64,000 nucleotides of DNA from Jacaranda mimosifolia. Its lineage: Eukaryota > Streptophyta > Magnoliopsida > Lamiales > Bignoniaceae. Both the position numbers and the translations under genes were made by a program. Below are positions 1 through 11,621 of the stretch, piece by piece. The stretch is from the NCBI GenBank assembly GCA_018894105.1, contig CM032117.1:29802501-29866500 (forward strand), written 5' to 3'. Numbering within the stretch: the stretch's first letter is position 1; every line of letters starts with the position of its first letter. The notes below the pieces were generated by a model. That model saw only the letters and a program-made list of their open reading frames with translations, was not told the DNA's origin and did no database searches.

Positions 1-1739
1 AATAAGGATGCGAGTTTTTTTCTATTGTGGCATATTAGGTAATTTGAAGCTCAAGGAATGCATTGTAACCCTAGGGTAGGGTAAGTTGCTTATTGAAGTG
101 CACAAAAGAATAAATTCTTCCTCATGGGTATTTGATATTCCATGTGGTTCTAATCTTTATAATTTGTCATAAGGGATGAAAAATAGAATAAATCTTAGTA
201 ATGGAGATATGATCCACCACCTTAGCAAAGGAGCAAGAGTTGCGGCCAAAGCTAAAGGTGTAAATTAAGTTAGGCTTAAGGAATTCTTTACTATAAACCT
301 TAGTGCCATTGGTACAATGTATAAAGCATTATACATTTTAGATTCTCCACCATCAGTAATGCACATTCATAAAAACAATGAAAGAAATTAGATAACGAAT
401 AAAATGCATAGCTTTAGCGTGCTAGACTTGGATATAGCCCTCAAATCACTAAATGTTAGTGGATTAGAGGATCTACCTACTTGTGAGTCTTGTTTAAAAG
501 GAAAAATGATCAAGATTCCTTTGTAGAACAAACGGAGTGATCCACAAGTCCTTCGAATTTGATCCATACGGATGTATATGAGCCACTAAAAGTTAGTGAA
601 AGAGGAGGCTATTCTTACTTCATTACCTTTACCGATGATTTCACTCATTTGGAGATATGTATCTTATGAAATACAAGCCCAAAGCCTTTGAAAAGTTCAA
701 AGAGTGTAGGAATGAAGTAAAAAAGCAATTAGAACTTAGTATCAAAATTCTTTGATCGAATCGAGGATGCGAATACCTAAGTACCAAATTCTTAGGTTAT
801 CTAAGAGAGAATGAGATTTCTCACAACAGACTCCACTGGAAACACCCCAATATTATGGAGTAGTCGAGAGGAGAAATTATACATTGTCAGATATAGTAAT
901 GTCAGATATAGTACGGTCCAAATGAGCTTTACCAATGTCCCTATCTCCACTTAGGGATACACCCTTGAGATGGGGGTGAGACTACTACCCTCAAAATTGG
1001 TACCAAAGATACTGCATGAGATGTGGTTTGACAAAGCATCCTCTTACTCTTATCTAAGAGCTTGGGGGTCTTCTGCCAATGTCAAGAGATTAGTGGGAGA
1101 CAAGTTAGATGCGAGATCCACCTTGTGCAAGTTTGTGGGATACCCAAAAGAGTCTTTAGGTTATTACTTTTATGATCCCTCAAAACAAAATGTGTTTGTT
1201 TCTAGAAGCGCCACCTTTTAGAAAAGGAGTTTCTATTAGATAAAAAAAGCATTGTCATTGAACTTGATGAAGTTCAAGATGATCATTCTATTCCACAAGC
1301 GATAGAGATAAAAGAGCATTTTGAGCCCAACACACAACTTCTTAGAAGGTCAGACCGAATCAAGAAACAACCTAAAATGTTTGAATTCCTTCATGAGACT
1401 GGGGAAACGAATAGTGATCCAAGGACCTATGAGAAGGCTATATCAAACATAAATTCAAGTCATTGACTTGAGGCCATGAATTCTGAAATAGACTCTATGT
1501 ACTCCAACAAAGTATGGACTTTGGTAGATCTACCGGAGGGTATAGTAGCCATTAGTTGCAAATGGATCTATAAGTGTAAGCTAGGAGTTGATAGAGAGGT
1601 TATGACCTTTAAAGCTAGATTAGTCACAAAAGGTTATACTCAAAGACCCGGTATTAACTTCCAGGAAACCTTTTCATCAATCACTATACCTAAGTCCATA
1701 AGGATTATGCTTTCCATAGTCGTTCCTTCAACCAAGTAA
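1..1739 (+). pseudogene. Ty1/copia (Angela-like) gag-pol remnant, left edge
   Basis: Degenerate polyprotein of the long-LTR copia family. The order is a broken Gag zinc knuckle (about 22-60, FYCG visible), protease/pre-integrase region (about 180-540, ending in a LPTCESCLKG-like motif), integrase (about 541-1221, with LHEMWFDKASSYSYLR and KLDARSTLCKFVGYPKESLG) and the first part of reverse transcriptase (1476-1736, with VWTLVDLPEG and CKWIYKCKLG). Stops and frameshifts separate the pieces. Beside element D (59460-59560), a short stretch before the pre-integrase motif is missing here. The match stops abruptly near 1736, before the YVDD core, and no LTR follows, so the 3' half was lost. The 5' part lies outside the window. 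Domain identity is from motif recognition and the parallel copies in this window. Confidence 0.85.
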
Positions 1740-2463
1740 GCGTGGATAAATACTTACAGAGCCTTTTTAAGGAAACTAGTACCTCCCCCTGAATGAGAGA
1801 TTTTCTCAATCTTTGCTACCCTTAATTTCGTAATAGAACAACTATTTTCTTGAGTGCATAACTGCAATTGTTAGTTCTTAGATCATATCCACCAAGCATT
1901 TTCCTATTTGAGTATAATGATCAGTTCAACAGTTTTTAATCCAAGTAAGCACAATATCCTAGTAAGGAATTCATGCAAGAATTTTTCTTAACTTTGTGAG
2001 AGCAATGCATGAGCATACAATCATGACAATTGTAGTATCATATCCATATTAAATCAATTAAGACATATCACTTTCCACCAATTATTTAGAGCATATTATG
2101 CAAAATCTTAGTGATAAAATCATCTAGAGTAACCAGAGCATTAATTGTATCACAACATTAAATCATCTATGAGTATTTAATGCCATGACAAAGTGTGAGG
2201 ATTTTTTCTTAACATATCATATCACAATTTTAAGCATTTTCAGAATATATCAGAGCAAAAAAATTCATAGTATATTAGAGCAGAAATTATATATCAGAGC
2301 ATAAAATAACATAATGCATCCAATCATAAAAAAGGATTAAAGAAAAAGGTATCAAAATTTTAGAATTTATCTCAAACACATAATATCTTAAGCATAAACA
2401 TGAAATACTAATTCATAACCATTCTTCTCCTTTGGCATCATCAAGAAGGGGCTTGGAGAGAAT
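1740..2463. other. Unassigned repeat-like stretch; possible 3' end of a Sirevirus-type copia on the minus strand
   Basis: No gene seen. On the minus strand the sequence reads from a 'GATGATGCCAAAGGAG' stretch (about 2425-2450) to a purine-rich GGGGGAGGT run (about 1782-1791). Both resemble the spacer and polypurine tract found downstream of RNase H in Sirevirus-type copia elements. No LTR start is recognisable beyond it, so this is a weak guess. Confidence 0.3.
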
Positions 2464-2710
2464 TAGACCCGGCAATTGGGTACCCATGGATAACCCAATG
2501 ACGGGTACCAATGGGTCGGGTAAATTTACCCATTTTTTATTGGGTATGAGGTAGGGGACCCGTTACCCATGAGGATGGGTAATGGGTAACTCGCGAGTAC
2601 CCATAATTTTTTTTAAAATATTTACAGGTAAACATAATGGTACTCAAATATTAACTAAATAAAACTAAAAAAGACAGACTATAAATTTCAAATATTAAAT
2701 TGAACAAATA
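2464..2710 (+). mobile_element. Left-end fragment of GGGTACCC-type hAT-like element
   Basis: Starts TAGACCCGGCAATTGGGTAC and matches the left 250-300 bp of the complete copy at 4582-5365. This includes the clustered GGGTACC/GGGTAACC motifs and the tail reading TTAAATTGAACAAATAC. The match ends exactly where LTR sequence of element B begins (about 2710), so the right two thirds are missing. Confidence 0.6.
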
Positions 2711-3646
2711 CACATGAATGCAATGCTTGCAAGAGGTTTTGGAGGGAATTGCAAAAGAATCTAATTCTTTCACACTTTCATCAATGACCTATCCTCACAC
2801 CTACTATATCTATATATAGGGTAAGGTTGGTATGATGCCAAGTTGGCATCACACCTTTCTCAATGTGGGCAGCCAACTTGCATTGCCAAGATGGCAAATG
2901 CAAATTCAAATCCAATTTGAATTTCATGTGCATCTTAATTACATTTGAAATCTAATTTCAAACTAATTAAGATGCTAATTCAAATGAACATTTCATTTGA
3001 ATTTTTCCTTCAAAATGTATTCTTCCCATTAATTAAATTAAAAACTTTAATTTAATTAATTAACCTTTGACTTAACTCCTAAGTCAAAAAAGCTTAACTC
3101 TTATGTTTAATTTTTTAACGTAACTCTTTAAGTTAACTTGACCAATTGATACTCAGTTTGGCACCAAATAATTAACTCCTTAATTAATGGTCTAATTTAA
3201 CCTTTTAAATTAATTGATTAATTTAACACTTAAATTAATGAAGCCAAAATTGACCTTTAAATTGGACACCTCAAAAATCGATCCACTAGGAGAAATTCTC
3301 TAACTCTTAGAAATTGCTCCATCAACTAGGAAGCTAATTGGCTTTTGTGTTTAACCCAATAGATTCTACCATTCATTGGACATGGGCTCACAACTCCTTG
3401 TGACTTTTGAATATCATATACTCATTTTAGCTTAAACCACTTTTACCATGCAAATACGGTCCTTCCATTTCCTATCTCCTGAAAGAGGCCTAGGCCAAAA
3501 TATTTGTTGGCTCCCTAATAACCTCGATACTATGTCTCTATTCTCAATGTTTGATTCCCTTATGTGACCTCATCTTTGGAAAACTCCTTTTCCAAATTGT
3601 CACACCACCTTGCGCAAGGATTTCTTGGAATCGATCATTATAGAAT
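2711..3646 (-). repeat. Truncated 3' LTR of element B
   Basis: Closely matches 17655-18733 of B's other LTR, including the TATA-like CTATATCTATATATAGGG block at about 2804-2820. About 520 bp at the LTR end nearest 2711 are missing, as is everything past the CACTA insertion at 3647. An internal piece of about 150 bp (present at about 18380-18530) is also absent, with short homology (CACTTTTA) at the break. Confidence 0.8.
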
Positions 3647-3659
3647 CACCACAAGAAAA

Positions 3660-4330
3660 AATAGTTTCAGCGATCGTTGTCTTTAGTCTCTAAAAGTAAA
3701 AAAATGGTTGCTAAAACTTATAGTGACCAAAACAACAATGGTGTAGGTAGTCACAATAGAGTAGCTACTAAAAGTGCTCAGTGATGAGTTATTAACTTGG
3801 ACACTGAAAATACATGTCTAGCGACCATTTAATAATGGTTAGTAAAGATGGAAAAATTTGCGACATATTTTTCACTCGCTAATGTAAAAGTTCGTGGTCG
3901 CTATAACATTGATATGGTTGTTGTAGGTACCCATACAATGACCACATCTTTTGGTGGGTAAAAATTGATTCTTTAGCAACCAAACCATTGGTTGCAATGA
4001 CTTTTAAATAGTTGCAATAGTTGTGTTGTTTAACATGTTTTAGCGACCACATTGCGACGATATAACATAATTGCTAAAGAGTATGTTTTTAGAGACACAA
4101 TAATTGGTTGCAATAATTTTAATATTGTCGCAAGACTTGTTGCATTTTTTATGATTTAACGACCAAAAGTGTAACTATCAGTCGCTAATATATTACTTAT
4201 TTAATATCAAATGTTGATTGCAAAAGTAATTTAAATTGGTTGCTAATGTGTATATTTTAGTAACCAAATAGTGGCTGCAAAAGTAGCTTTAAATTATTGC
4301 TAATATATACTTTTAAGCTAATAAAATATT
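3660..4330. repeat. CACTA subterminal repeat region, left
   Basis: Many diverged copies of a roughly 10-12 bp motif (GCGACCA, GGTTGCTAA, GGTCGCTA) occur in both orientations. They match the block at 11215-11605 near the opposite end. No reading frame is present. Confidence 0.7.
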
Positions 4331-4581
4331 GCCAAACAATTTGATTTGAAACAATTTGTTCAATATATATTATAAATTAAAATGAAATTACAAGTGATGA
4401 TTACTTGTGCCAAATAAAAATAAGGAAATACTTACTACCTTTACAATATTTTCGGAATAAATACAAATTACTAACTAATCTCCCCTAGAGGGAAATAACA
4501 AGAAAGACAAAAAAAGAAAAGATATTAAATTACATCAGATCGTAACCCTCCTCAAACACTTGCAAGAGGCGCTTCAGAGAC

Positions 4582-5365
4582 TAGACCTGGCAATTGGGTA
4601 CCCGTGGGTAACCCATTCACGGGTAACAACGGGTTGGGTAAATGTACCCACGGGTAAATTTACCCATTTTATATTGGGTACGAAGTAGGGGACCCGTTAC
4701 CCATCTTCACGGGTAATGGGTAACCCATGGGTACCCAAATTTTTTTATTTTTATTTTTTATATTTAGAGGTAAATTAATATCCAACTTGTGACTTACATG
4801 ATGTTACTCAAATTTTAACTAAATAAAACTCAAAAAATGAAAAAAACTACAAATTTCAAACATTAAATTGAACAAATACCTAAAGCACATTAATAATATT
4901 TTTAGTTTAAAACTTACATCTTAAATATTCAAAGTCTACCAAATTTAAAGTACATCACATTCAAAAGTTCAAATTTAAATCCATTACATGCCAAAAGTTT
5001 TTTGAATTGAAAGTTTAAATATCAGTCGAGCATTGTTGTCCTTGTGGAAGAAGATGTTGCATCCATGTTTTTGAGAAGGGATTTTTGTTATTTAGGATTT
5101 TATTTTATGATATAATTTTTAATTTAATTTGTTATAAATATAAAATATTTATATGTAAATATATATATATATATATTATATAAAATAATAAAATATATAT
5201 TTATAAATACGGGTAACCCGCGGGTACTCGCGGGCCGAGCCAAAAAGCAGCGGGTAAATTGGGTACGGGTGAAATTACCCATAATTTTTTAGGTTGGAAA
5301 AACAAGACCCATTACCCGTAATTTTTTGGGTTCCCACGGGTACGGGTTGAATTTTGCCAGGTCTA
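4582..5365. mobile_element. Non-autonomous hAT-like element with GGGTACCC-rich ends
   Basis: Begins TAGACCTGGCAA and ends TTGCCAGGTCTA, a perfect 12-bp inverted repeat. Both ends then carry clusters of GGGTACCC, GGGTAACCC and CGGGTA, partly palindromic. The centre is AT-rich with a (TA)n run at about 5160-5177. It has no coding potential. It lies inside the CACTA element. I could not see a convincing 8-bp target duplication, so hAT membership rests on the end type only. Confidence 0.65.
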
Positions 5366-6315
5366 CTGATGGGTTTCAAAGACGAAACTCGTGCGCTAAT
5401 TTTCATAGATGAAACCCATCAAAGACGAAAACCCGTGCAATAATTTTTTTCTTTTCCGCCAAAATTGATACCGAAAAAATACCTTCGGCCAAAATTTGGA
5501 GAAACCTATATCCTTTCCCGTGGTTTCAATGGCGCTGATTGTTTTCTTTTCAACCAAAATTGATATCAAAAGAAACCATCCGTCAAAACTTGAAACAATC
5601 GATAGGGGAAGATATTATGTCAAAATTGATATGGAAAGATTTTTCACTAGAATTATGGAGTGGTTGATATGGGAAGAAAATCATCCATATGAACGATACA
5701 TAAGCAAGTACCGATTGGGTTAGAATCATTTCAGTAGATTTGAACCTAGTTCTCTTCTCCTTCAAAAGATTTTCCCAATCAATAAGAATTTCTCTCCAAT
5801 CTCTCATAGTAAGAATTGTAGAATTAAGCCTCTCCGTTGTTTTTTGTTTCATTTTGACTTTTGCTCTATGTATTTCTCATAAAATTGATACTTAATGGGA
5901 AGATTTAGTTCCTAGAATTTAATTTGTTTTGATTTAAATTTAGGTTTTGGGATTTCATATGTTTTGATTTTCATTTAATATGGTCAGACATTTAATTTTT
6001 TCTATGAGAAGAATGTCTGATTAATGTTTGTTCTGATCACAACTTATACCTTTTCTATTTAAAGAAAAACTACTTCAAGAACTATGAGGAGTAGAATTAT
6101 ATCAGTTTATTTATTGATGGATAGTAAAGTTAGTTCAAACACTGAAGTTCACTTGTATGTAATGTTTATATATCATGATTGAGTTTTCTTGTAACTTTTG
6201 AGATAATATTTTATTGATTTTGAATATATGTTTCTATTTGGACTACTATGGCAGATAATGAGTGCCACTTTTAAGCGTAGACTGGAATCTCAAGAGCAAT
6301 GGCAATTGCCAATAA

Positions 6316-8980
6316 GATGAACATTTTAAAGCGCAAATTGGAGTTATCTAACGCCCTAGCTGCAACAAATGACATGGTTAATGATTCGATTGAGGATAAA
6401 TTGCCTCAAAGCTTGGGTAATAATGCCTGGATTTACATTTTATTTTATTGCAATTGGATGTAATAATGCGTGCATTTACATTTCTTTAGGTTTTGCATTT
6501 CTTGATATTGCTTGCAGTTCCATGTATGTGAAACATGTAACTTGATACATCTTTGTTTTGTTGTACTCATAGTTAAAAAGTTGAGTAGTTGTTTCTTAAT
6601 TTCTTTAGTTAATTGGAACACTATTCTCTTTTCTTCATTATGATAATTAATGTGAAATTTCCTTTTAATAGCCTCTAAACTTCAAAATTTGTGTTAGAAA
6701 CTACAATGGTAAGTGAATTTCACAATCTTTGATGATACTTATTTCATTGTGCTAATTGCTTTTTTAAGTTCAAAAAGTCATCATTGTGTAATACATGTAG
6801 ACGCTCTTATGTCCTGCAAGTTTTTAAACTTCTACTATTTCTCATTCTTAATGACTGTACAGACACTCTCCTGTTTAACATCTGTATTCATGTTCATTTA
6901 CATTACTTCTTTTACTTATCAATCCACATGAGATAATATTCTTATAGATTAATAGTTTCATGATAGTTTTATATATCCTGTTTCTTTATGCAAATTCCTA
7001 AAGTTTTTAAATTCCAATTTTCTATGCAAGCTTGTTCTAATGGGGCTTTTATGGTGGCATACATCTCAATTTAAATGTATTTGACTTTTTTTGAAGTTTC
7101 AAGTAGAAAGAACAGGGTGGCTTTTCCTGCAACAAAAACTTTTAGCAATTCATACACTCTAAGTTCCACAAGTAGACGATCACCAATTCGTTATAATATT
7201 ATAGGTGCAAGTAGTCTATCTTCTACATCGTTAATGTTTCCAAGTTTATAATTATATTACATATTAGTAAAAATAATTATTCCTTCATTTTGCAGCTAGA
7301 GTGCCTAGGGGAGTCTCAAGGGCAACATATGCCCAATATGCCAAATGAAAATATTAGAACTGATATAGGAGGTAATATTAAGTAAAAACATTTTAATTCG
7401 ATTTACTATTGTAGACTTATTGAAGGATATGCTTTGTAGAATCAGTAGATGAGATGATTGGTAAAACATCAAATGGTATCAAGGGTAATATCTTAGTACT
7501 TATTTCTTTAAATTTTATTTTTTGCATGTTGTTAGAAACAATAAATTATTAAACTCTAATTTTTGATTAACTAAGGATCTATGGAAGAAAAGCGAGGTCG
7601 CGGCCTTACTAGAGGGTTAAACACACAAAAGTACACAAGAAAATGTGGGGAGAAACCAAAAATTATTATTCCAAAAGGGATTAACAAGCCTATTGGGGAG
7701 CATAGTTCAAAGCATGCAACTCAAATAGGTGTTTTGATTGGGCTTGTAGCTCTAATGCAAGTTGAGGGTTGGGCTAAGATTTCAGATGAAAAAAAGGAAG
7801 ATCTCTTTAGAAAGTTGGTTGTAAGTATTATTTTTATTTTTTATTCGTTTTGGCTTTTCCTATTTGCCAATAGTTTAATGATATAAGCAATATCTAACTA
7901 GAGGATTTTAATACTTTTAATTTCATAGAATAAGCTCAATTATGAAGTGGAGGAGCCTCATGTTGTTCATTGCATTTGGAAGTCATTCGCCAAATAGTAC
8001 TCCACTTTCTGTTCAAATTCCCACGAGTATTACTTAAGAATGAAAGCTGAATGTGGTGTGGCATTAACTAGACAAAGTATCTATGAAAAGCTTGCCCACC
8101 GTTGTGATGATTGGCTTTGGCTGTGTGAATTTTAGGAGACAGAATTTTTTTTGGTAAATACTATCGAGTTATGTGATTTTTATAGTCCTACTAAAATACA
8201 CTCAGATTTATTTTTTTTATTAAAGAAACAAGTCATCCTATTAATAATTTTTATTTGTTAATATTTACAGAATATCTCAGAGACCCAACCAAGAATAGAG
8301 CAAAACTGAAGCACAAACATAAATTGGGAACCAAATCTCGTGCAGCACATCATAGTTATTTTTGTTCATTAATTAAAAATATATATTTTATTTAAGTATG
8401 ATCATATGTTGACATTTTCCTTGGTGTCAACAGAATCTTGATGATATTGATATGTATGAGGTCGAATTTCACAATGGCAAAAATGGATGGGCTGATGAAG
8501 TGGTAGAACCTAATTATGTAAGTTGAATTAGAGTCTTACTTCATTATTTAGTCTATATTTCCTCCTTTTACTTTATATGGTGAGAGTATGTGAAATTTGA
8601 AGTATGAAAATGATTATATAGTCTCATATTTGCATAATAGGCTCAAATGAAAAAATTGCGAGAACAACAACAAAATATGCCAGATGGTGCTGTATGTATG
8701 AGTGTAGAAGAAATTTGCATTAATGTCCTTGGAGAAGATTCTTCATATGCCAAATCAAAAGGTCTTAATCCCCAAAAGCAAAGTCACAATGTTACATCTA
8801 CTCTTGAAGCAACTATCAATCGAGCACGATTAGAGTAAAAGTTGGCAACTACACAAGCTGCACTGGAAAGTACAAAAGCTGAGTTAGCCCTTCAAAAGAC
8901 TACAATAGAAGCCGTGGTGAAATACGTTGAGAAGATGACCAACAAAAGCTTTTCTGAAATTATTAATCCATCAAATTGGT
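6316..8980 (+). pseudogene. CACTA TNP1/Transposase_24-like gene, degraded
   Basis: Broken multi-exon gene of the CACTA element. Recognisable blocks are 6316-6416 (MNILKRKLELSN), 7581-7820 (KRGRGLTRGL, then WAKISDEKKEDLFRKLV, ending at a GTAAGT donor), 7929-8153 after an AG acceptor (NKLNYEVEE, YLRMKAECG, LAHRCDDW), about 8271-8360 (TKNRAKLKHKHKLGTKSRA in a shifted frame), 8433-8519 (FHNGKNGW, GTAAGT donor) and 8641-8980 (MSVEEICINVLG, then a coiled-coil-like tail). This order resembles the plant Ptta/En/Spm transposase family (Transposase_24), a DNA-binding accessory protein rather than the catalytic enzyme. In-frame stops at about 7998, 8134 and 8836 and a frameshift near 8290 show it is dead. 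Exon limits are inferred from GT/AG sites. Confidence 0.6.
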
Positions 8981-11214
8981 AAGTGGAGTTAACTCATCAA
9001 ACTATGATTCTTTTATATTAATATCTGGTCAAAACTCCTTTCAATGTTTCTTATGAAGAAAATTTAGCTCATTGTGCATATGATTTTATAGAAGATGGCT
9101 ACTCCAACTATAATTTTATTAATATAATAATATATAATTAATTTCTTACATTTATTTAAACAATTTCTTCTTTTCTTTGTGATGTAGATGCAACAATGAG
9201 ATGGCCATTGTCTGAAGTTTAAATTTTACCTCTTCTTGTTTGGCATTGAATACCCATCTGTAAGCACTAGATGGAGAGTGAATGAGAGATTATGTAGCAT
9301 CAGTTTAATTTTCAGATTGCAAAATTGCAGTTTTCTACTTGTTAAATTGAGCATTGGGACTTTTCTAAGTTGTTTTGGCTTGATCTTGGTACAGAAACTG
9401 GTTTTCAGTTGCTATGGTTTCATTATTGGTTATCAGATTTTCTGTTGCTTGGACAAGTTTGGAATCATATTTTGTTGATGATGCTGTTTGGGTTGGCTAT
9501 TTGTGCTTTGTTGAACTCTATTACAGAAGTTATATTGCTACAAATTTGGGCATTTTGTCATTGCTTTATTTTTATTCTGGAATTTGATTGCTTCTTTTTG
9601 CACAAACTTCCAGGAGATTTGGGTCTTTTAAGCTTGTTGCTGAATCGATCCTTGCCTAGCAAATTTGGGTCGACATAAAAAATAAACTCAGATTTTGCTT
9701 GGTTTGCAACAGGTTTTTGTTTGCAAGTTGTTGTAACTGTCTTAATTTATTTTGTTTTGATCTCTAAGAGTTATTACTGTTTTGTTGTTGCACAGTATTG
9801 AGAAAAGGTTTTGGGTTCAGTCGATTGGTTTTGGCTCCAAAATTGAGAATTTGGCTATTATTTTGGTTTGACTTCATTGTTCAGAATTTTGTGTTGACTT
9901 TGTTGCTGCTAATTTGGAGATATCGTGTACTATGCATGGGATGTGTGTAAGAGGCTTTTTGTCCCTGGTACACATTTGGATGCTAAAATTAAATTGATTT
10001 TGATAGAGTGAGACTCAAACCTGCATTGATTTGGAAGCAGCAATTGTTGTTGTGCTCTTCAGTTTTATCTTATGGTGTTTCTTGCATTCTGTGATAATTT
10101 TGGAATTATTAGATGATTTTGGATTGTTGAATTGATGGAAGGAAGACAAGGATGCTGCAAATCTGACTGTGTTTTGATTGAATGACAGCTCAAACCCACA
10201 TTGATCTACATTGAGATTAATTGATGCTACGGGACAGAGTTGATCCCTTTCTACTTGGAAGGTCAGGATTAAACATGAGGTTCGATCTTGGTCAATTTTG
10301 GGACTTAATTTTTTATGTCACAAAGAGTCGAACCCGTGTGAGAATAATATTGGACCTGGTGCTAGTTTGTTTGCAAATGGTCTCTTCTTGTCCGCCTTTC
10401 CTAATCAAACGCAACCATGTGGCCCAAAATTGTGGTGCACGTGCTGGATGATTAGCTAAATGAAAATTTAAACATTGGAATGAAATTATGTAAGGATTGG
10501 ATGGCCCACATTATTATATTAATTTTTAGATCTTAGTTTCATCTCATTTTCCTTTAGAGGATTTTTGTCTCAAGTTTATTACATTATAAGGGAAGTAAGT
10601 ACTTCCTTATTTTAATCTCGTTAAACTCTCTTGGCATGTAATTCCCCATTTGGCTTTTTAATATATCCTGAACCTTAAAAAAAACACTTAGTTTTGCAGA
10701 AGCTGGTATTTGATCTTGCAACCTTTCAGTGCTTGAATTGATACAATGAATTGATTTGGAATTTTGATTTGGAGCAGTTAGTTTGGTCTTCTTCGTGGCA
10801 GCATGCAATTAATTTGTTAGCACATTTAATTTTCAATTTGAAGTCTTTAGTCTTTAGTGATGTCATTTGAATTTGTATTTTAATTTAATATTTAGTATGA
10901 ACTAATTGGATGTCTTGTAAGGAGAGTAAGTACTTCCTTGGTTTCCTTAGTTAATCTTCTGAAAGTGTATACTTTTTATTTCAATTTCTCGAGATTTTCA
11001 TCTTGAGATTTTCGTTTAGGAGTTGTACTTCAACACACAATTTGAATTAAAGTATTATTTAATTATTTAATAAATCTTTTTTTGTATACGTAAATTAATT
11101 TTATAAGCAAAATTTATCTCAAAATTGTTTGCTCTTTAAACTCAATTTAAATGTTTTTTTTTGTGATATTTTTCAAGAACTAATTAGAAATAAAGCCCAT
11201 TGAATTGATATGGG
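8981..11214. other. CACTA 3' non-coding interior
   Basis: T/G-rich sequence downstream of the degraded transposase gene. Open frames at 9236-9678 and 10221-10451 are hydrophobic translations of low-complexity T/G-rich DNA and resemble no family I know. It may be 3' untranslated or intronic sequence of the element. Confidence 0.5.
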
Positions 11215-11619
11215 TACCTTTTTAGCGATCATATAAAATTGCTTGTTGTAAATATTTTTCTTAGTGACCATAAAATGTTGGTTGCTGTAAGTTTAGCTTT
11301 ATTAGCCAAAATAACTAGTTGTTAATCATTAGATTAAAAGACTTAAAACAACCATTCAATATTTTATCATTAAATTGGTCGCAATTAATGTTCATATTCA
11401 GCAACCACAAAAATTCTCGCTAAAAATCACAATTTTGATCGTTGTATCACTGGCTAAGGTTAGTCAAATTATAGCGACCATTTACAACCACAAAATATTA
11501 GTTGGTTGCAAAAATATTTATATAACTTGATTTCAACAACTAGATTACTTTTGGCTGCTAAAACTATATATTTAGCAACCATTTTATCATGGTCACTAAA
11601 ACTATTTTTTCTTATAGTG
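11215..11619. repeat. CACTA subterminal repeat region, right
   Basis: Repeats of TAGCGACCA/GGTTGC/GGTCGC type in both orientations, ending in the terminal inverted repeat. It mirrors 3660-4330. Confidence 0.7.
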
Positions 11620-11621
11620 GG

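Larger units (their letters stand above)
3647..11619 (+). mobile_element. CACTA (En/Spm-type) DNA transposon
   Basis: Termini are CACCACAAGAAAAAATAG at 3647 and CTATTTTTTCTTATAGTG ending at 11619, which are inverted repeats with one or two mismatches and the typical CACTA ends. Short subterminal repeats of the TAGCGACCA/TTGGTCGCTAA kind are scattered over about 3660-4330 and 11215-11605, in both orientations, as expected for transposase-binding arrays. The interior has a degraded TNP1-like gene (6316-8980) but nothing I recognise as the larger TNP2/Transposase_21 enzyme, so it looks non-autonomous. The flanking triplets (AAT left, GGC right) do not match, and the flanks belong to different parts of element B. 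Confidence 0.85.

Noticed and set aside
4582..5365. Clustered GGGTACCC repeats as a possible CRISPR-like or satellite array
   Set aside because: Spacing is irregular and repeats are confined to the ends of a transposon with terminal inverted repeats.
2464..5365. One larger transposon spanning both GGGTACCC copies
   Set aside because: LTR sequence and a CACTA end lie between them, and the left copy lacks its right end.
9236..9678. Two overlapping open frames in the CACTA interior, hydrophobic and possibly membrane-like
   Set aside because: Low-complexity T/G-rich translation with no known motif; the apparent hydrophobicity follows from base composition.
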